Assembly (NCBI GenBank): GCA_947599875.1
Contig: CANQFV010000014.1
Span: 1-59,830, forward strand
Reading direction: 5' to 3'
Source of the DNA: an uncultured Oscillospiraceae bacterium
Lineage (GTDB): Bacteria; Bacillota; Clostridia; Oscillospirales; Oscillospiraceae
DNA: 59,830 nucleotides
Shown piece by piece: positions 1 through 8,600 of this stretch. The position numbers and the translations under genes are program-made. Every line of letters starts with the position of its first letter. The first letter of the stretch is position 1. Under the pieces are notes generated by a model that saw nothing but the letters and a program-made list of their open reading frames with translations, was not told where the DNA came from and made no database searches.

Positions 1-135
1 TTTCGCACGTCCCCCTTGGCATTGAAAGGCCGCAGGGGTTTACTGCCAAGGGGGGAAAGGCGCTGAAAGCTGTCCGCGTCAGAAGACCCCTGTGGCCTTT
101 CAAGCCAGATTAACCCCTGCGGCCTTTCAAGCCAG
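1..135 (-). repeat. Solo A-B-C-D hairpin element, truncated by window start
   Basis: Reading on the minus strand, this follows the stop codon of the SLH protein. It starts with CTGGC and contains the long A hairpin (CTTGAAAGGCCGCAGGGG pairing with CCCCTGCGGCCTTTCAA). Then come the conserved CCAAGGGGGACGTGCG spacer and the beginning of hairpin B, cut by the window edge. The same layout recurs at about ten other places in the window. The A hairpin may act as the transcription terminator of the gene. Confidence 0.75.
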
Positions 136-140
136 TTATC

Positions 141-1154
141 TTAGTACCTCGTCAGTTTATACTCCGCCCGGGCCGTCTCCTGGGCGGTGAGCCGCCGTCC
201 CCAGTGGACGGCGCCGTTGTAGTTCCCCTCCGCCACGGTGACGCCGTCCTCCTCCACGGTGAGGATGATGACCGCGTGGGTGTCCCCCTCCAGCCGCAGG
301 ATGTCCCCGGGGCGGAGTCCGGACAGGGACGTGTCCTCCTCCCGTCTGGCCGGAAGATCCGAAAAGGCGGCGTCCGACAGGAGGAAGGCAAAACCCATGC
401 ACCCGTATCCCACGGTGAAGATGCCGCCCCGCCAGGCGTAGGAGTTCTCATTCGTCCACGGCGTCCCCTGGGGATACCGGCTCTTCATGGCCAGGATGGC
501 CCTGGTCACGGCCTCCGGGTCGGGACTTTCGGGGCTCGGCAGCTCCACCCGGCTCATGCGGGTGAGGACCGCGGCAGCCTGGGCGCGGGTCATCCTGTCC
601 CTCCCCTCAAATTTGCCGGTGTCGCCGCTGCCGTTCATGACCCCCAGGGCGTACACCGCCCTTATGGCCCGCTCCTGCCTGGGATACAGGGCGATATCCG
701 GCACGTCCACCGCCTCCAGCTCCTCCCGTCCCGGCATTTTCGCCCCGGCGGACTCCAGGGCGTTCACCGCGCAGACGGCCAGCTCCGCCCTGGTCATGGG
801 TTCATTTTCCCGCAAGCCCGGCTGAAAATCCGTCCCCGCGAAGACGCCGTGGACGGTGCAGATGCTGATGTACGCGGCGTACCAGGGGCGAAGCCCCTCC
901 TCATACTTCTCCTGCTCCCGGGGGAACAGCACCCGGGTGATCATAGCGGCAAATTCGGCGTAGGTCACCTCCTGCCCGGGCCGGTACAGCCCGTCTCCCA
1001 CGCCCCGGACATATCCCCGGGCGGCGGCCTCCTCAATATACCCCGCCGCCCAGTGGCTGTCCGGCACGTCCCGGAAAAGCCCCGCCTGGGCGCCGGCGGC
1101 CGCCCCCAGGGACAGCGCGGCGATCAAGGCCCCGCAAATGATCCTCTTTTTCAT
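141..1154 (-). CDS. Secreted SLH-domain protein with C-terminal amidase/NlpC-like domain
   Basis: A 337-aa exported protein. An N-terminal signal peptide (MKKR, hydrophobic core, AQA cleavage site near residue 25) is followed by three S-layer homology repeats over roughly residues 27-205 (FRDVPDSHWA, then two more ending in TRAELAVCAVNAL- and TRAQAAAVLTRM-type segments). SLH repeats normally bind secondary cell-wall polymers. The last about 110 residues contain GYGCMGFAF, RPGDILRL and HAVIIL, the Cys/His pattern of CHAP or NlpC/P60-like amidases, so peptidoglycan or amide hydrolysis is plausible but unproven. The ATG at 1154 is chosen over the TTG at 1157 because of its spacing from the GGGGG ribosome site. 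Its own promoter lies at 1248-1276. Confidence 0.8.
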   Translation of the reverse strand: MKKRIICGALIAALSLGAAAGAQAGLFRDVPDSHWAAGYIEEAAARGYVRGVGDGLYRPGQEVTYAEFAAMITRVLFPREQEKYEEGLRPWYAAYISICTVHGVFAGTDFQPGLRENEPMTRAELAVCAVNALESAGAKMPGREELEAVDVPDIALYPRQERAIRAVYALGVMNGSGDTGKFEGRDRMTRAQAAAVLTRMSRVELPSPESPDPEAVTRAILAMKSRYPQGTPWTNENSYAWRGGIFTVGYGCMGFAFLLSDAAFSDLPARREEDTSLSGLRPGDILRLEGDTHAVIILTVEEDGVTVAEGNYNGAVHWGRRLTAQETARAEYKLTRY

Positions 1155-1247
1155 CAAAAAAGCCCCCTTCCGGCCTATAACACGCTCACAGCTCCGTCCC
1201 CCGCTTTTTGCCGGGACACATCCGGCGCGGGGAGAAGCTCTGACTGC

Positions 1248-1276
1248 ATTGTAGCCCGAACGGGGGACTTTTTCAA
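1248..1276 (-). promoter_or_regulatory. Sigma-A-type promoter of the SLH protein
   Basis: On the minus strand, TTGAAA (1276-1271), a 17-nt spacer and TACAAT (1253-1248). The predicted transcript start is about 85 nt upstream of the ATG. Confidence 0.6.
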
Positions 1277-1301
1277 CCAGTAGATTATGTAAACTTGAGC
1301 A

Positions 1302-2885
1302 TCATACGCCGCTGGCGCCGTAATTTGCCAAGACGCGGGCGGAGGGGTCGTCCACCGCGCAGTTGGGCCAGGAGCGGTTGGGCATCCAGTAGTCCACGAT
1401 CATCTCCGCCTGGCCGGGGTAATATTTTTCAAAAATATCCCGGTAGAGAAGGCTCTCCTTGGTGAAGGGCGGGCAGTAGGCGTACTTTTTCCGCCCCTCC
1501 TCAAAGGCCCGGTCGGTGTACACCGACTCAGCGTAGGCCTTCAGGTCGTCCACCATCGAGTGGCCCACCGCGTCGGAGAAGGCCGCCTTCTGCCGCCACA
1601 GGATGGGCCCCGGGAGGATGTTGTCCGCCTCAAAGGCGTGGCGCAGCAGGTACTTGCCCATGCCGTAGGTGTTCATCTTCATCTCCGGATCCACGGCCAT
1701 GACGTACTTCACAAAATCCAGATCCCCGAAGGGGACCCGCGCCTCCAGGGAGTTTACGCTGATGCACCGGTCGGCCCGGAGTACGTCGTACATGTGCAGC
1801 TCCCGGATGCGCTTCTGGCTCTCCAGCTGGAATTCCTGGGCGTCGGGGGCGAAATCCGTGTACTTGTAGCCGAAAAGCTCGTCGGAGATCTCCCCGGTGA
1901 GAAGCACCCGGATGTCCGTCGTCTCGTGGATGGCGCGGCACACCAGGTACATGCCCATGCTGGCCCGGACGGTGGTGATGTCCCAGGTCCCCAGAGCGCG
2001 GATCACCGTGTCCAGGTTCCCGATGACCTCCTCCGGCGTCATGTACACCTCCGTGTGGTCGGAGCCGATGAAGTCCGCCACCTGGCGGGCGTATTTCAGG
2101 TCGATGGCGTCCTTCTCCATGCCGATGGCGAAGGTACGGATCTTCCGCCCCAAAATTTTGGCGGCGATGGCACACACCAGGGAGGAGTCCAGCCCCCCGG
2201 ACAGCAGGAAGCCGAAGGGAGCATCGGAGTCCAGGCGCTTCTCCACGGCGGCGATGAGCCTGCCCCGGATCCCGGCGCACACCTGGTAGGTGGAGGCGGC
2301 GATGTACTCCCCCTCCACCCTGGCGATGTCGCAGTAGCGGGTGAATTTTCCGTCCGCCCAGTAGCACCCGGGGGGAAAGGGCATCACCTTTTGGCAGATC
2401 CCCGTCAGGTTCTTAGGCTCGCTGGCAAAGGCCATAGACCCATCGGGAAGCTCCCCGTAATACAGGGGCCGGATGCCGATGGGATCCCGGGCCGCCACAA
2501 GCCCGCCCCTCTGCTCGTCGTAGATGATCATGGCAAACTCCGCGTCAAGGCGGGCAAACATCCCCAGCCCCAGCTCCTTGTAGAGGGGCAGGATGATCTC
2601 GCAGTCGGAGTCGGAGCGGAAGGTATATTTTTTCGTCATCCGCCGCTTCACCGGCCGGAAGCCGTAGATCTCCCCGTTGCACACCACCTTGTTCCCCTCC
2701 AGGCAGAAGGGCTGCATCCCCTGGGGCGTCAGGCCCATGATGGCCAGGCGGTGAAAGCCCAGCCACCCCTCCCCCGCCTCCTCAAAGCGGCTCATATCCG
2801 GCCCGCGGGACACGGTCTGGGAGAAGGCCTCCATCGCCGTCTCCAGGGGGATGGAGCGGCGGGTAAAGCCGATTATGGAACACAC
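1302..2885 (-). CDS. asnB: Asparagine synthetase (glutamine-hydrolysing), copy 1
   Basis: A 527-aa class II glutamine amidotransferase/asparagine synthetase converting aspartate, ATP and glutamine to asparagine. The GTG at 2885 is chosen because it follows TTTGGAGGG at good spacing and places the nucleophile Cys at position 2, as the Ntn amidotransferase mechanism requires. The amidotransferase domain (about 1-170, with RGPD and NGEIYGF) is followed by the synthetase domain with the ATP-binding PP-loop SGGLDSS (near residue 230). It is divergently transcribed from dapL. A second, longer asparagine synthetase lies at 20407-22227, and the two are only distantly alike. Confidence 0.93.
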   Translation of the reverse strand: MCSIIGFTRRSIPLETAMEAFSQTVSRGPDMSRFEEAGEGWLGFHRLAIMGLTPQGMQPFCLEGNKVVCNGEIYGFRPVKRRMTKKYTFRSDSDCEIILPLYKELGLGMFARLDAEFAMIIYDEQRGGLVAARDPIGIRPLYYGELPDGSMAFASEPKNLTGICQKVMPFPPGCYWADGKFTRYCDIARVEGEYIAASTYQVCAGIRGRLIAAVEKRLDSDAPFGFLLSGGLDSSLVCAIAAKILGRKIRTFAIGMEKDAIDLKYARQVADFIGSDHTEVYMTPEEVIGNLDTVIRALGTWDITTVRASMGMYLVCRAIHETTDIRVLLTGEISDELFGYKYTDFAPDAQEFQLESQKRIRELHMYDVLRADRCISVNSLEARVPFGDLDFVKYVMAVDPEMKMNTYGMGKYLLRHAFEADNILPGPILWRQKAAFSDAVGHSMVDDLKAYAESVYTDRAFEEGRKKYAYCPPFTKESLLYRDIFEKYYPGQAEMIVDYWMPNRSWPNCAVDDPSARVLANYGASGV

Positions 2886-2929
2886 GGTAATCCCTCCAAA
2901 AAAAGGGCGCGGATCTGCCCAAAACGGGC

Positions 2930-2951
2930 AAATCTGCACCCTTGCAGATTT
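2930..2951 (-). promoter_or_regulatory. Perfect hairpin in the asnB copy 1 leader
   Basis: In the 5' leader of asnB a 9-bp perfect stem, AAATCTGCA/TGCAGATTT, has a 4-nt loop. It is followed by GCCC-GTTTT-GGGC and then by GGGCAGAT...GCCC with seven T. The GGGCAGAT segment could also pair with the first arm (ATCTGC), so alternative structures exist. The terminator-like stem is short (4 bp). Regulatory function is speculative. Confidence 0.35.
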
Positions 2952-2971
2952 AAAATTCATAGACGCAGGGT

Positions 2972-3000
2972 ATTTTACCGCGAATATCGGGATTTGTCAA
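2972..3000 (-). promoter_or_regulatory. Promoter of asnB copy 1
   Basis: TTGACA (3000-2995), 17-nt spacer, TAAAAT (2977-2972) on the minus strand, a near-consensus housekeeping promoter. The 306-nt gap between asnB and dapL holds this, the leader hairpins and the dapL promoter. Confidence 0.75.
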
Positions 3001-3130
3001 GAGAATTTGCAAGATTCCTCCCCGTCTTCCTGCAAAAGCCCTCCAGGCCCCGCTCCCCCGCCCTCCGGCCTTTCGGCTACCTGACCAAATCCCCGCCGCA
3101 ATTTCCGGGCTTTTTGGGCTTTCCACAGCG

Positions 3131-3159
3131 TTGACATCGGCGTGGTTTGCGCTTATAAT
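3131..3159 (+). promoter_or_regulatory. Consensus promoter of dapL
   Basis: TTGACA at 3131-3136, exactly 17 nt, TATAAT at 3154-3159. This is a perfect sigma-A consensus with transcription predicted to start near 3166, 26 nt before the dapL ATG. Confidence 0.85.
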
Positions 3160-3191
3160 TGAGCTAAAATGGAGTAAAAGGGGCCGTAAGC

Positions 3192-4409
3192 ATGGTTAAA
3201 GTAAACAAAAACTTCCAAAAGCTCCCCGGCGGCTATCTCTTCCCGGAGATCGGGCGCAGGACCCGGGCCTTTCAGGCCACGAATCCCCCCATGCCCCTGA
3301 TCCGCATGGGCATCGGCGACGTGACCCGCCCCCTGGCCCCGGCGGTGATCCGGGCCATGACCCTGGCCACGGAGGAGATGGGCCGCGCCGAGACCTTCCG
3401 GGGCTACTGCGAGGAGACATGCGGGGCCTACGATTTCCTGCGCTTCGCCATCCAGGCGGCCTACGGAAGGCGGGGCGTGGACATTGACGACGACGAGATC
3501 TTCGTCTCCGACGGGGCCAAGTCCGACTGCGGCAACATCGGGGACATCTTCGGCCTGGACAACGTGGTGGCCGTGTGCGACCCGGTGTACCCCGTGTATG
3601 TGGACACCAACGCTATGGCCGGCCGGGCCGGGGACTACGACGGCGAGAAGTGGACGAACCTGGTCTACCTCCCCTGCACGGCGGAGAACGGCTTCTTCCC
3701 CGATCTGCCGGAGCGCACCCCGGATATCATCTACATCTGCTCCCCCAACAACCCCACCGGCACGGCGGCCACAAAGGAGCAGCTGAAGGTCTGGGTGGAC
3801 TACGCCAACGAGAACGGCAGCGTCATCCTGTTTGACTCCGCCTATGAGGCGTTTATTTCGGAGCCGGGCATCCCCCACAGCATCTTTGAGGTGGAGGGGG
3901 CCAAGACCTGCGCCATCGAGTTCCGGTCCTTCTCCAAAAGCTCCGGCTTCACCGGCAACCGCTGCGCCTATACGGTGGTGCCCAAGGCCCTTGTCCGGGA
4001 GGGCGCGAGCCTCCGGGACATGTGGAACCGGCGCATGGGCACCAAGTTCAACGGCGTGCCCTACGTCATCCAGCGGGCGGCGGAGGCCGCCCTCTCCCAG
4101 GAGGGCTGGGAGCAGGGCATGGAGTCCGTCCGCTACTACCTGAACAACGCCCGGGTCATCCGGGACGCCCTGTCCGGGGCGGGCCTGCCCGTCTACGGCG
4201 GCGTGAACGCCCCCTACATCTGGTGCGGCACCCCCGACGGCATGGGCAGCTGGGACTTCTTTGACAAGCTCCTGCGCCAGGCGTGCGTGGTCACCACCCC
4301 CGGCGCCGGTTTCGGCCCCAGCGGCGAGGGGTATGTGCGCCTCACCGCCTTCGGGACGTATGAGAACACCTGCGAGGCGATGGAGCGGATACGGAAACTG
4401 TTGAAATAA
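3192..4409 (+). CDS. dapL: LL-diaminopimelate aminotransferase
   Basis: A 405-aa fold-type I PLP aminotransferase, the usual DapL length. It makes LL-2,6-diaminopimelate from tetrahydrodipicolinate and glutamate in one step, bypassing the succinylase/acetylase routes to lysine and peptidoglycan. The diagnostic N-terminus ([14 protein letters not shown]), the IGDVTRPL and [10 protein letters not shown] motifs, and the PLP-binding Lys249 in [12 protein letters not shown] are all visible. It has its own consensus promoter and lies 125 nt upstream of carA, so carAB may be read through. Its product LL-DAP needs an epimerase (DapF) to become meso-DAP. The only DapF-like sequence here, fused to CarB, lacks the catalytic cysteines. 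Confidence 0.95.
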   Translation: MVKVNKNFQKLPGGYLFPEIGRRTRAFQATNPPMPLIRMGIGDVTRPLAPAVIRAMTLATEEMGRAETFRGYCEETCGAYDFLRFAIQAAYGRRGVDIDDDEIFVSDGAKSDCGNIGDIFGLDNVVAVCDPVYPVYVDTNAMAGRAGDYDGEKWTNLVYLPCTAENGFFPDLPERTPDIIYICSPNNPTGTAATKEQLKVWVDYANENGSVILFDSAYEAFISEPGIPHSIFEVEGAKTCAIEFRSFSKSSGFTGNRCAYTVVPKALVREGASLRDMWNRRMGTKFNGVPYVIQRAAEAALSQEGWEQGMESVRYYLNNARVIRDALSGAGLPVYGGVNAPYIWCGTPDGMGSWDFFDKLLRQACVVTTPGAGFGPSGEGYVRLTAFGTYENTCEAMERIRKLLK

Positions 4410-4444
4410 CCCCACAAACGGGATCCCCGGCCAACGCAGTCCGC

Positions 4445-4527
4445 CGGGGAGAGGAGCAGCGAACACTGCGCCTGAGCCGCCGCGGGAGCGCGGCGGGGAG
4501 GTAAGGCGTGCTTTTGCGACGACGAGG
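4445..4527 (+). repeat. Module E palindromic repeat forming the carA leader
   Basis: This non-coding stretch matches a module seen at about 9995-10075 and 31380-31470 and, inverted, at 43988-44090 and 48487-48585. It has GAGGAGC, then GCGCCTGAGCC, a hairpin (CCGCCGCG-GGAG-CGCGGCGG, 4477-4496), GAGGT, and finally GCGACGACGA. The hairpin arms differ from the other copies (CCGTCACG type) but remain complementary. The carA ribosome site GAGGAGG starts right at the module's 3' end, so the element now forms the carA 5' leader. Confidence 0.65.
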
Positions 4528-4534
4528 AGGAATT

Positions 4535-5602
4535 ATGGGAAAAGCGTACTTGATTCTGGAAAACGGCAAGAAATATGAGGGCGTCTCCTTTGGCAAGGCG
4601 GGGACTCATGTGGGGGAGCTTGTTTTTACCACCGGCATGACGGGCTGTGTGGAGAGCCTCACGGATCCCAGCTATTTCGGTCAGCTGGTGATTTTTACGT
4701 TCCCTATGTTTTGTAATTACGGTGTGGCGGACGCGGACATGGAAAGCTCGGACATCCATGTCCGCGGAGCTATAGTCAGGGAGGTTTGTGAGGAACCCAG
4801 CAACTTCCGGTGCGAGGAGACCATCCAGCACTTTATGGAGCGGATGGGCATCGTGGGCATCTCCGGGGTGGACACCCGGGAGCTGACCCAGATGATCCGG
4901 GACGGGGGCGTGATGAACGCCGTCATCACCGACGACCCGGATTACGACTGGCGGGATCTCCACAACTTCCGGGTGGAAGGCTCGGTGGAGGCCACCAGCA
5001 CCCGCGAGCCGGAGGTACTCCTGCCGGAGGGGCCGGTGGGACACACCGTGGTTCTGATGGACTACGGCGCCAAGGGCAGCATCACGGAGAACCTCTTAAA
5101 GCGTGGCTGCAAGGTGGTCATCCTGCCCTACGACTCAAGCTATGAGGAGATCATGGCCTGGAATCCGGACGGCGTTATGCTGTCCAACGGCCCCGGGGAT
5201 CCGGCGGACAACGTGGGCTGCATCGACGTGATCCGCAAGCTTCTGGGGAAGATCCCCATGTTCGGCATCTGCCTGGGGCACCAGATGATGGCCCTGGCCG
5301 CCGGCGGCACCACGGAGAAGCTGAAATTCGGCCACCGCGGGGCCAACCAGCCGGTGAAGGATCTGGAGACAGGCCGGGTCTACATCACCTGCCAGAACCA
5401 CGGCTACGCGGTATCCGTCAAGGACATTGAGCGGGTGGGCGGCAGGATGCGCTTTGTCAACGTGAACGACGGCACCTGCGAGGGCGTGGACTACCCGGAA
5501 AAGAGGGCGTTCTCCATGCAGTTCCACCCGGAGGCCCACGGCGGCCCCAGGGACACGGAGTGGGCCTTTGACAGATTTATCAACATGCTGGAGGTGCGGT
5601 AA
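4535..5602 (+). CDS. carA: Carbamoyl-phosphate synthase small (glutaminase) subunit
   Basis: A 355-aa glutamine-hydrolysing subunit that passes ammonia to CarB for carbamoyl phosphate, feeding pyrimidines and arginine. The N-terminal CPSase_sm domain (AYLILENGKKYEG) is followed by a class I amidotransferase domain with the nucleophile Cys246 in GICLGHQ and the His331/Glu333 pair in FHPEA. The start at 4535 follows GAGGAGG with a 4-nt gap; an upstream in-frame start at 4508 lacks a ribosome site. The stop overlaps the carB start by one base (TAATG), so the two subunits are translationally coupled. Confidence 0.95.
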   Translation: MGKAYLILENGKKYEGVSFGKAGTHVGELVFTTGMTGCVESLTDPSYFGQLVIFTFPMFCNYGVADADMESSDIHVRGAIVREVCEEPSNFRCEETIQHFMERMGIVGISGVDTRELTQMIRDGGVMNAVITDDPDYDWRDLHNFRVEGSVEATSTREPEVLLPEGPVGHTVVLMDYGAKGSITENLLKRGCKVVILPYDSSYEEIMAWNPDGVMLSNGPGDPADNVGCIDVIRKLLGKIPMFGICLGHQMMALAAGGTTEKLKFGHRGANQPVKDLETGRVYITCQNHGYAVSVKDIERVGGRMRFVNVNDGTCEGVDYPEKRAFSMQFHPEAHGGPRDTEWAFDRFINMLEVR

Positions 5603-8600
5603 TGCCTTTAGACAGATCCATTAAAAAAGTGATGGTGATCGGTTCCGGTCCCATCGTCATCGGGCAGGCGGCGGAGTTTGACTACGCCGGCACGCAGGCC
5701 TGCCGCATCCTCCGTTCCGAGGGAGTCAGCTCCGTCCTGGTCAACTCCAACCCCGCCACGGTCATGACCGACGGCGAGATGGCCGACAGCGTGTATTTAG
5801 AGCCGCTGAACGCGGAGACGGTGAAGCGCATCATCCTGAAGGAGAAGCCGGACTGTCTCCTGGCCGGTCTGGGCGGCCAGACGGGCCTCACCATCGCTAT
5901 GCAGCTGACCCACGAGGGCTTTTTGGAGAAGCACGGCGTGCGCCTCATCGGCACAAACGCCGAGGCCATTGACAAGGCGGAGGACCGGGAGCTTTTCAAG
6001 GAGACGATGGAGCAGATCGGCCAGCCCATCATCCCCTCCGACATCGCCAACGACGTGGACACCTGCCTTGCCATCGCCGACCGCATCGGCTATCCCGTCA
6101 TCGTCCGTCCCGCCTTCACCCTGGGCGGCGGCGGGGGCGGCGTGGCCTACAACCCCCAGGAGCTGCGGGAGGTGGCCTTTGTGGGGCTGGAGACCTCCCC
6201 CATCACCCAGGTGCTTATCGAGAAATACATCTTCGGCTGGAAGGAGATCGAGTTTGAGGTCATCCGGGACGGCGCGGGGAACGTGATCACCGTCTGTTCG
6301 ATGGAGAATTTCGACCCCGTGGGCATCCACACCGGCGATTCCATCGTTGTGGCCCCGGCCCTGACGCTGATGGACAAGGAGTACCAGATGCTCCGCTCCG
6401 CCGCCCTGGATATCATCACGGCCCTGGGCATCGAGGGCGGCTGCAACTGCCAGTTTGCCCTGAACCCCGACAGCTTTGAGTACGCGGTCATCGAGGTGAA
6501 CCCCCGTGTGTCCCGCTCCTCCGCCCTGGCCTCCAAGGCCACGGGCTACCCCATCGCCAAGGTGGCGGTGAAGATCGCCCTGGGCTACACCCTGGACGAG
6601 ATCCGCAACGACATCACCGGCAAGACCTATGCCTGCTTTGAACCCACGGTGGACTACTGCGTGGTCAAGTTCCCCAAGTGGCCCTTTGACAAGTTCCACG
6701 GCGCCGGCCGCCGTCTGGGCACCCAGATGAAGGCCACGGGCGAGGTGATGAGCATCGGACAGAATTTTGAGTCCGCCCTCATGAAGGCCGTCCGCGGCGC
6801 GGAGATCGGCCAGTCCACCCTGAACCGCGCCCCGGAGCCGGGAAAAACGCTGGAGGAGCGGCTGGCGGCGATGGACGATCTTCGGATCTTCACCGTGTTC
6901 GAGGCGCTGAAGGCCGGGGTCAGCCCGGAGCATATCCACCAGGTCACCATGATCGACCGGTGGTTCCTCTCCAAGCTCCAGAACCTGGTGAACTTTGAAA
7001 ACACCGTGGCGGAAAAGGGCATTGACGGGGAGACATACCTCCGGGGCAAGCGCTACGGCTACACGGACGCCGCCCTGCGCGCCCTTTCCGGGCAGGAGTG
7101 CATCCCCCACTTGGATCCGGTGTACAAGATGGTGGACACCTGCGCCGCGGAATTTGAGGCGGAGACCCCCTATTACTACTCCGCCTACGACGAGAAGTGC
7201 GACTCCCGGCCTCAGCCCCGGCGGCGCATGAGCGTCATTGTCATCGGCTCCGGCCCCATCCGCATCGGCCAGGGCATCGAGTTTGACTACAGCTCCGTCC
7301 ACTGCGCCGTCACTCTGAAGAAGCTGGGCTACGACGTGGTGATCATCAACAACAACCCGGAGACCGTCTCCACCGACTACGACACCGCGGACAGGCTGTA
7401 CTTTGAGCCTCTGACGCCGGAGGACGTGATGGGCGTCATCAAGGTGGAAAACCCCGTGGGGGTGGTGGTGGCCTTCGGCGGCCAGACGGCCATACGGCTC
7501 ACGGAGTATCTGGACAAGGCAGGCATACGCATCCTGGGCACCAGCGCTGAGGGCATCGACCTGGCGGAGGATCGGGAGCGGTTTGACGCCCTGCTGGAAA
7601 AGATGGAGATCAAGCGCCCCCGCGGCTTCGGCACCCACACCCTGGAGGAGGCCCTGGAGGCCGCCAACACCCTGGGCTACCCGGTTCTCCTCCGCCCCAG
7701 CTACGTCATCGGCGGGCAGAACATGGTCATCGCCCGGGAGGACTCGGACGTGCGCAGCTATATGGCCCTGATCTTTGCCAGCACCGAGCGGGAGGACAAC
7801 TCCGTTCTCGTGGACAAGTACATGCCCGGGACGGAGCTGGAGGTGGACGTGATCTCCGACGGCACGGACGTGCTGATGCCCGGGATCATGGAACACATCG
7901 AGCGGGCCGGCGTCCACTCCGGGGACTCCATCGCCGTCTATCCCCCCTACAACCTGACGGATAAGATGATGGCCCGGGTGGTGGAGTGTTCCACCCGTCT
8001 GGCTCTGGAGCTGGGCACCAGGGGCCTTGTGAATATCCAGTACCTCATCTACAAAAAAGAGCTGTATGTCATCGAGGTGAACCCCCGGGCCAGCCGCACC
8101 GTGCCGTATCTGTCCAAGGTCACCGGCATCCCGATGGTGGACGTGGCGAGCCGCGTCATGATGGGCGCCACGCTCAAGGGCCTGGGCTACGAGCGGGTGC
8201 TGTGTGACACGCCCCCCTATTACGCCGTAAAGGTTCCTGTTTTCTCCTTCGAGAAGATCACCGACGCCAACTCCATGCTGGGGCCGGAGATGAAATCCAC
8301 CGGCGAGGTGCTGGGTCTGGGCCGCACCTTCTCCGAGGCGCTCTTCAAGGGCCTGCGCGCCGCGGGGTACAACCTGTCCGGCGCCTTCACCCCCGGAAAG
8401 AACGGGGTGCTTCTGTCCATCGAGAACCACGAGCTGCCCGAGGTGGTGAAGCTGGCCAAGAAGGTGAACGACCTGCATATGCACCTGTACGCCACGCCGG
8501 ACACCGCCCAGGTCATCGAGTCTCTGGGCCTCCAGGTGACACGCGTCAGCCACGTCCACGACGCCTACTCCCTTATGGACGAGGGGCGGATCAGCTTCAT

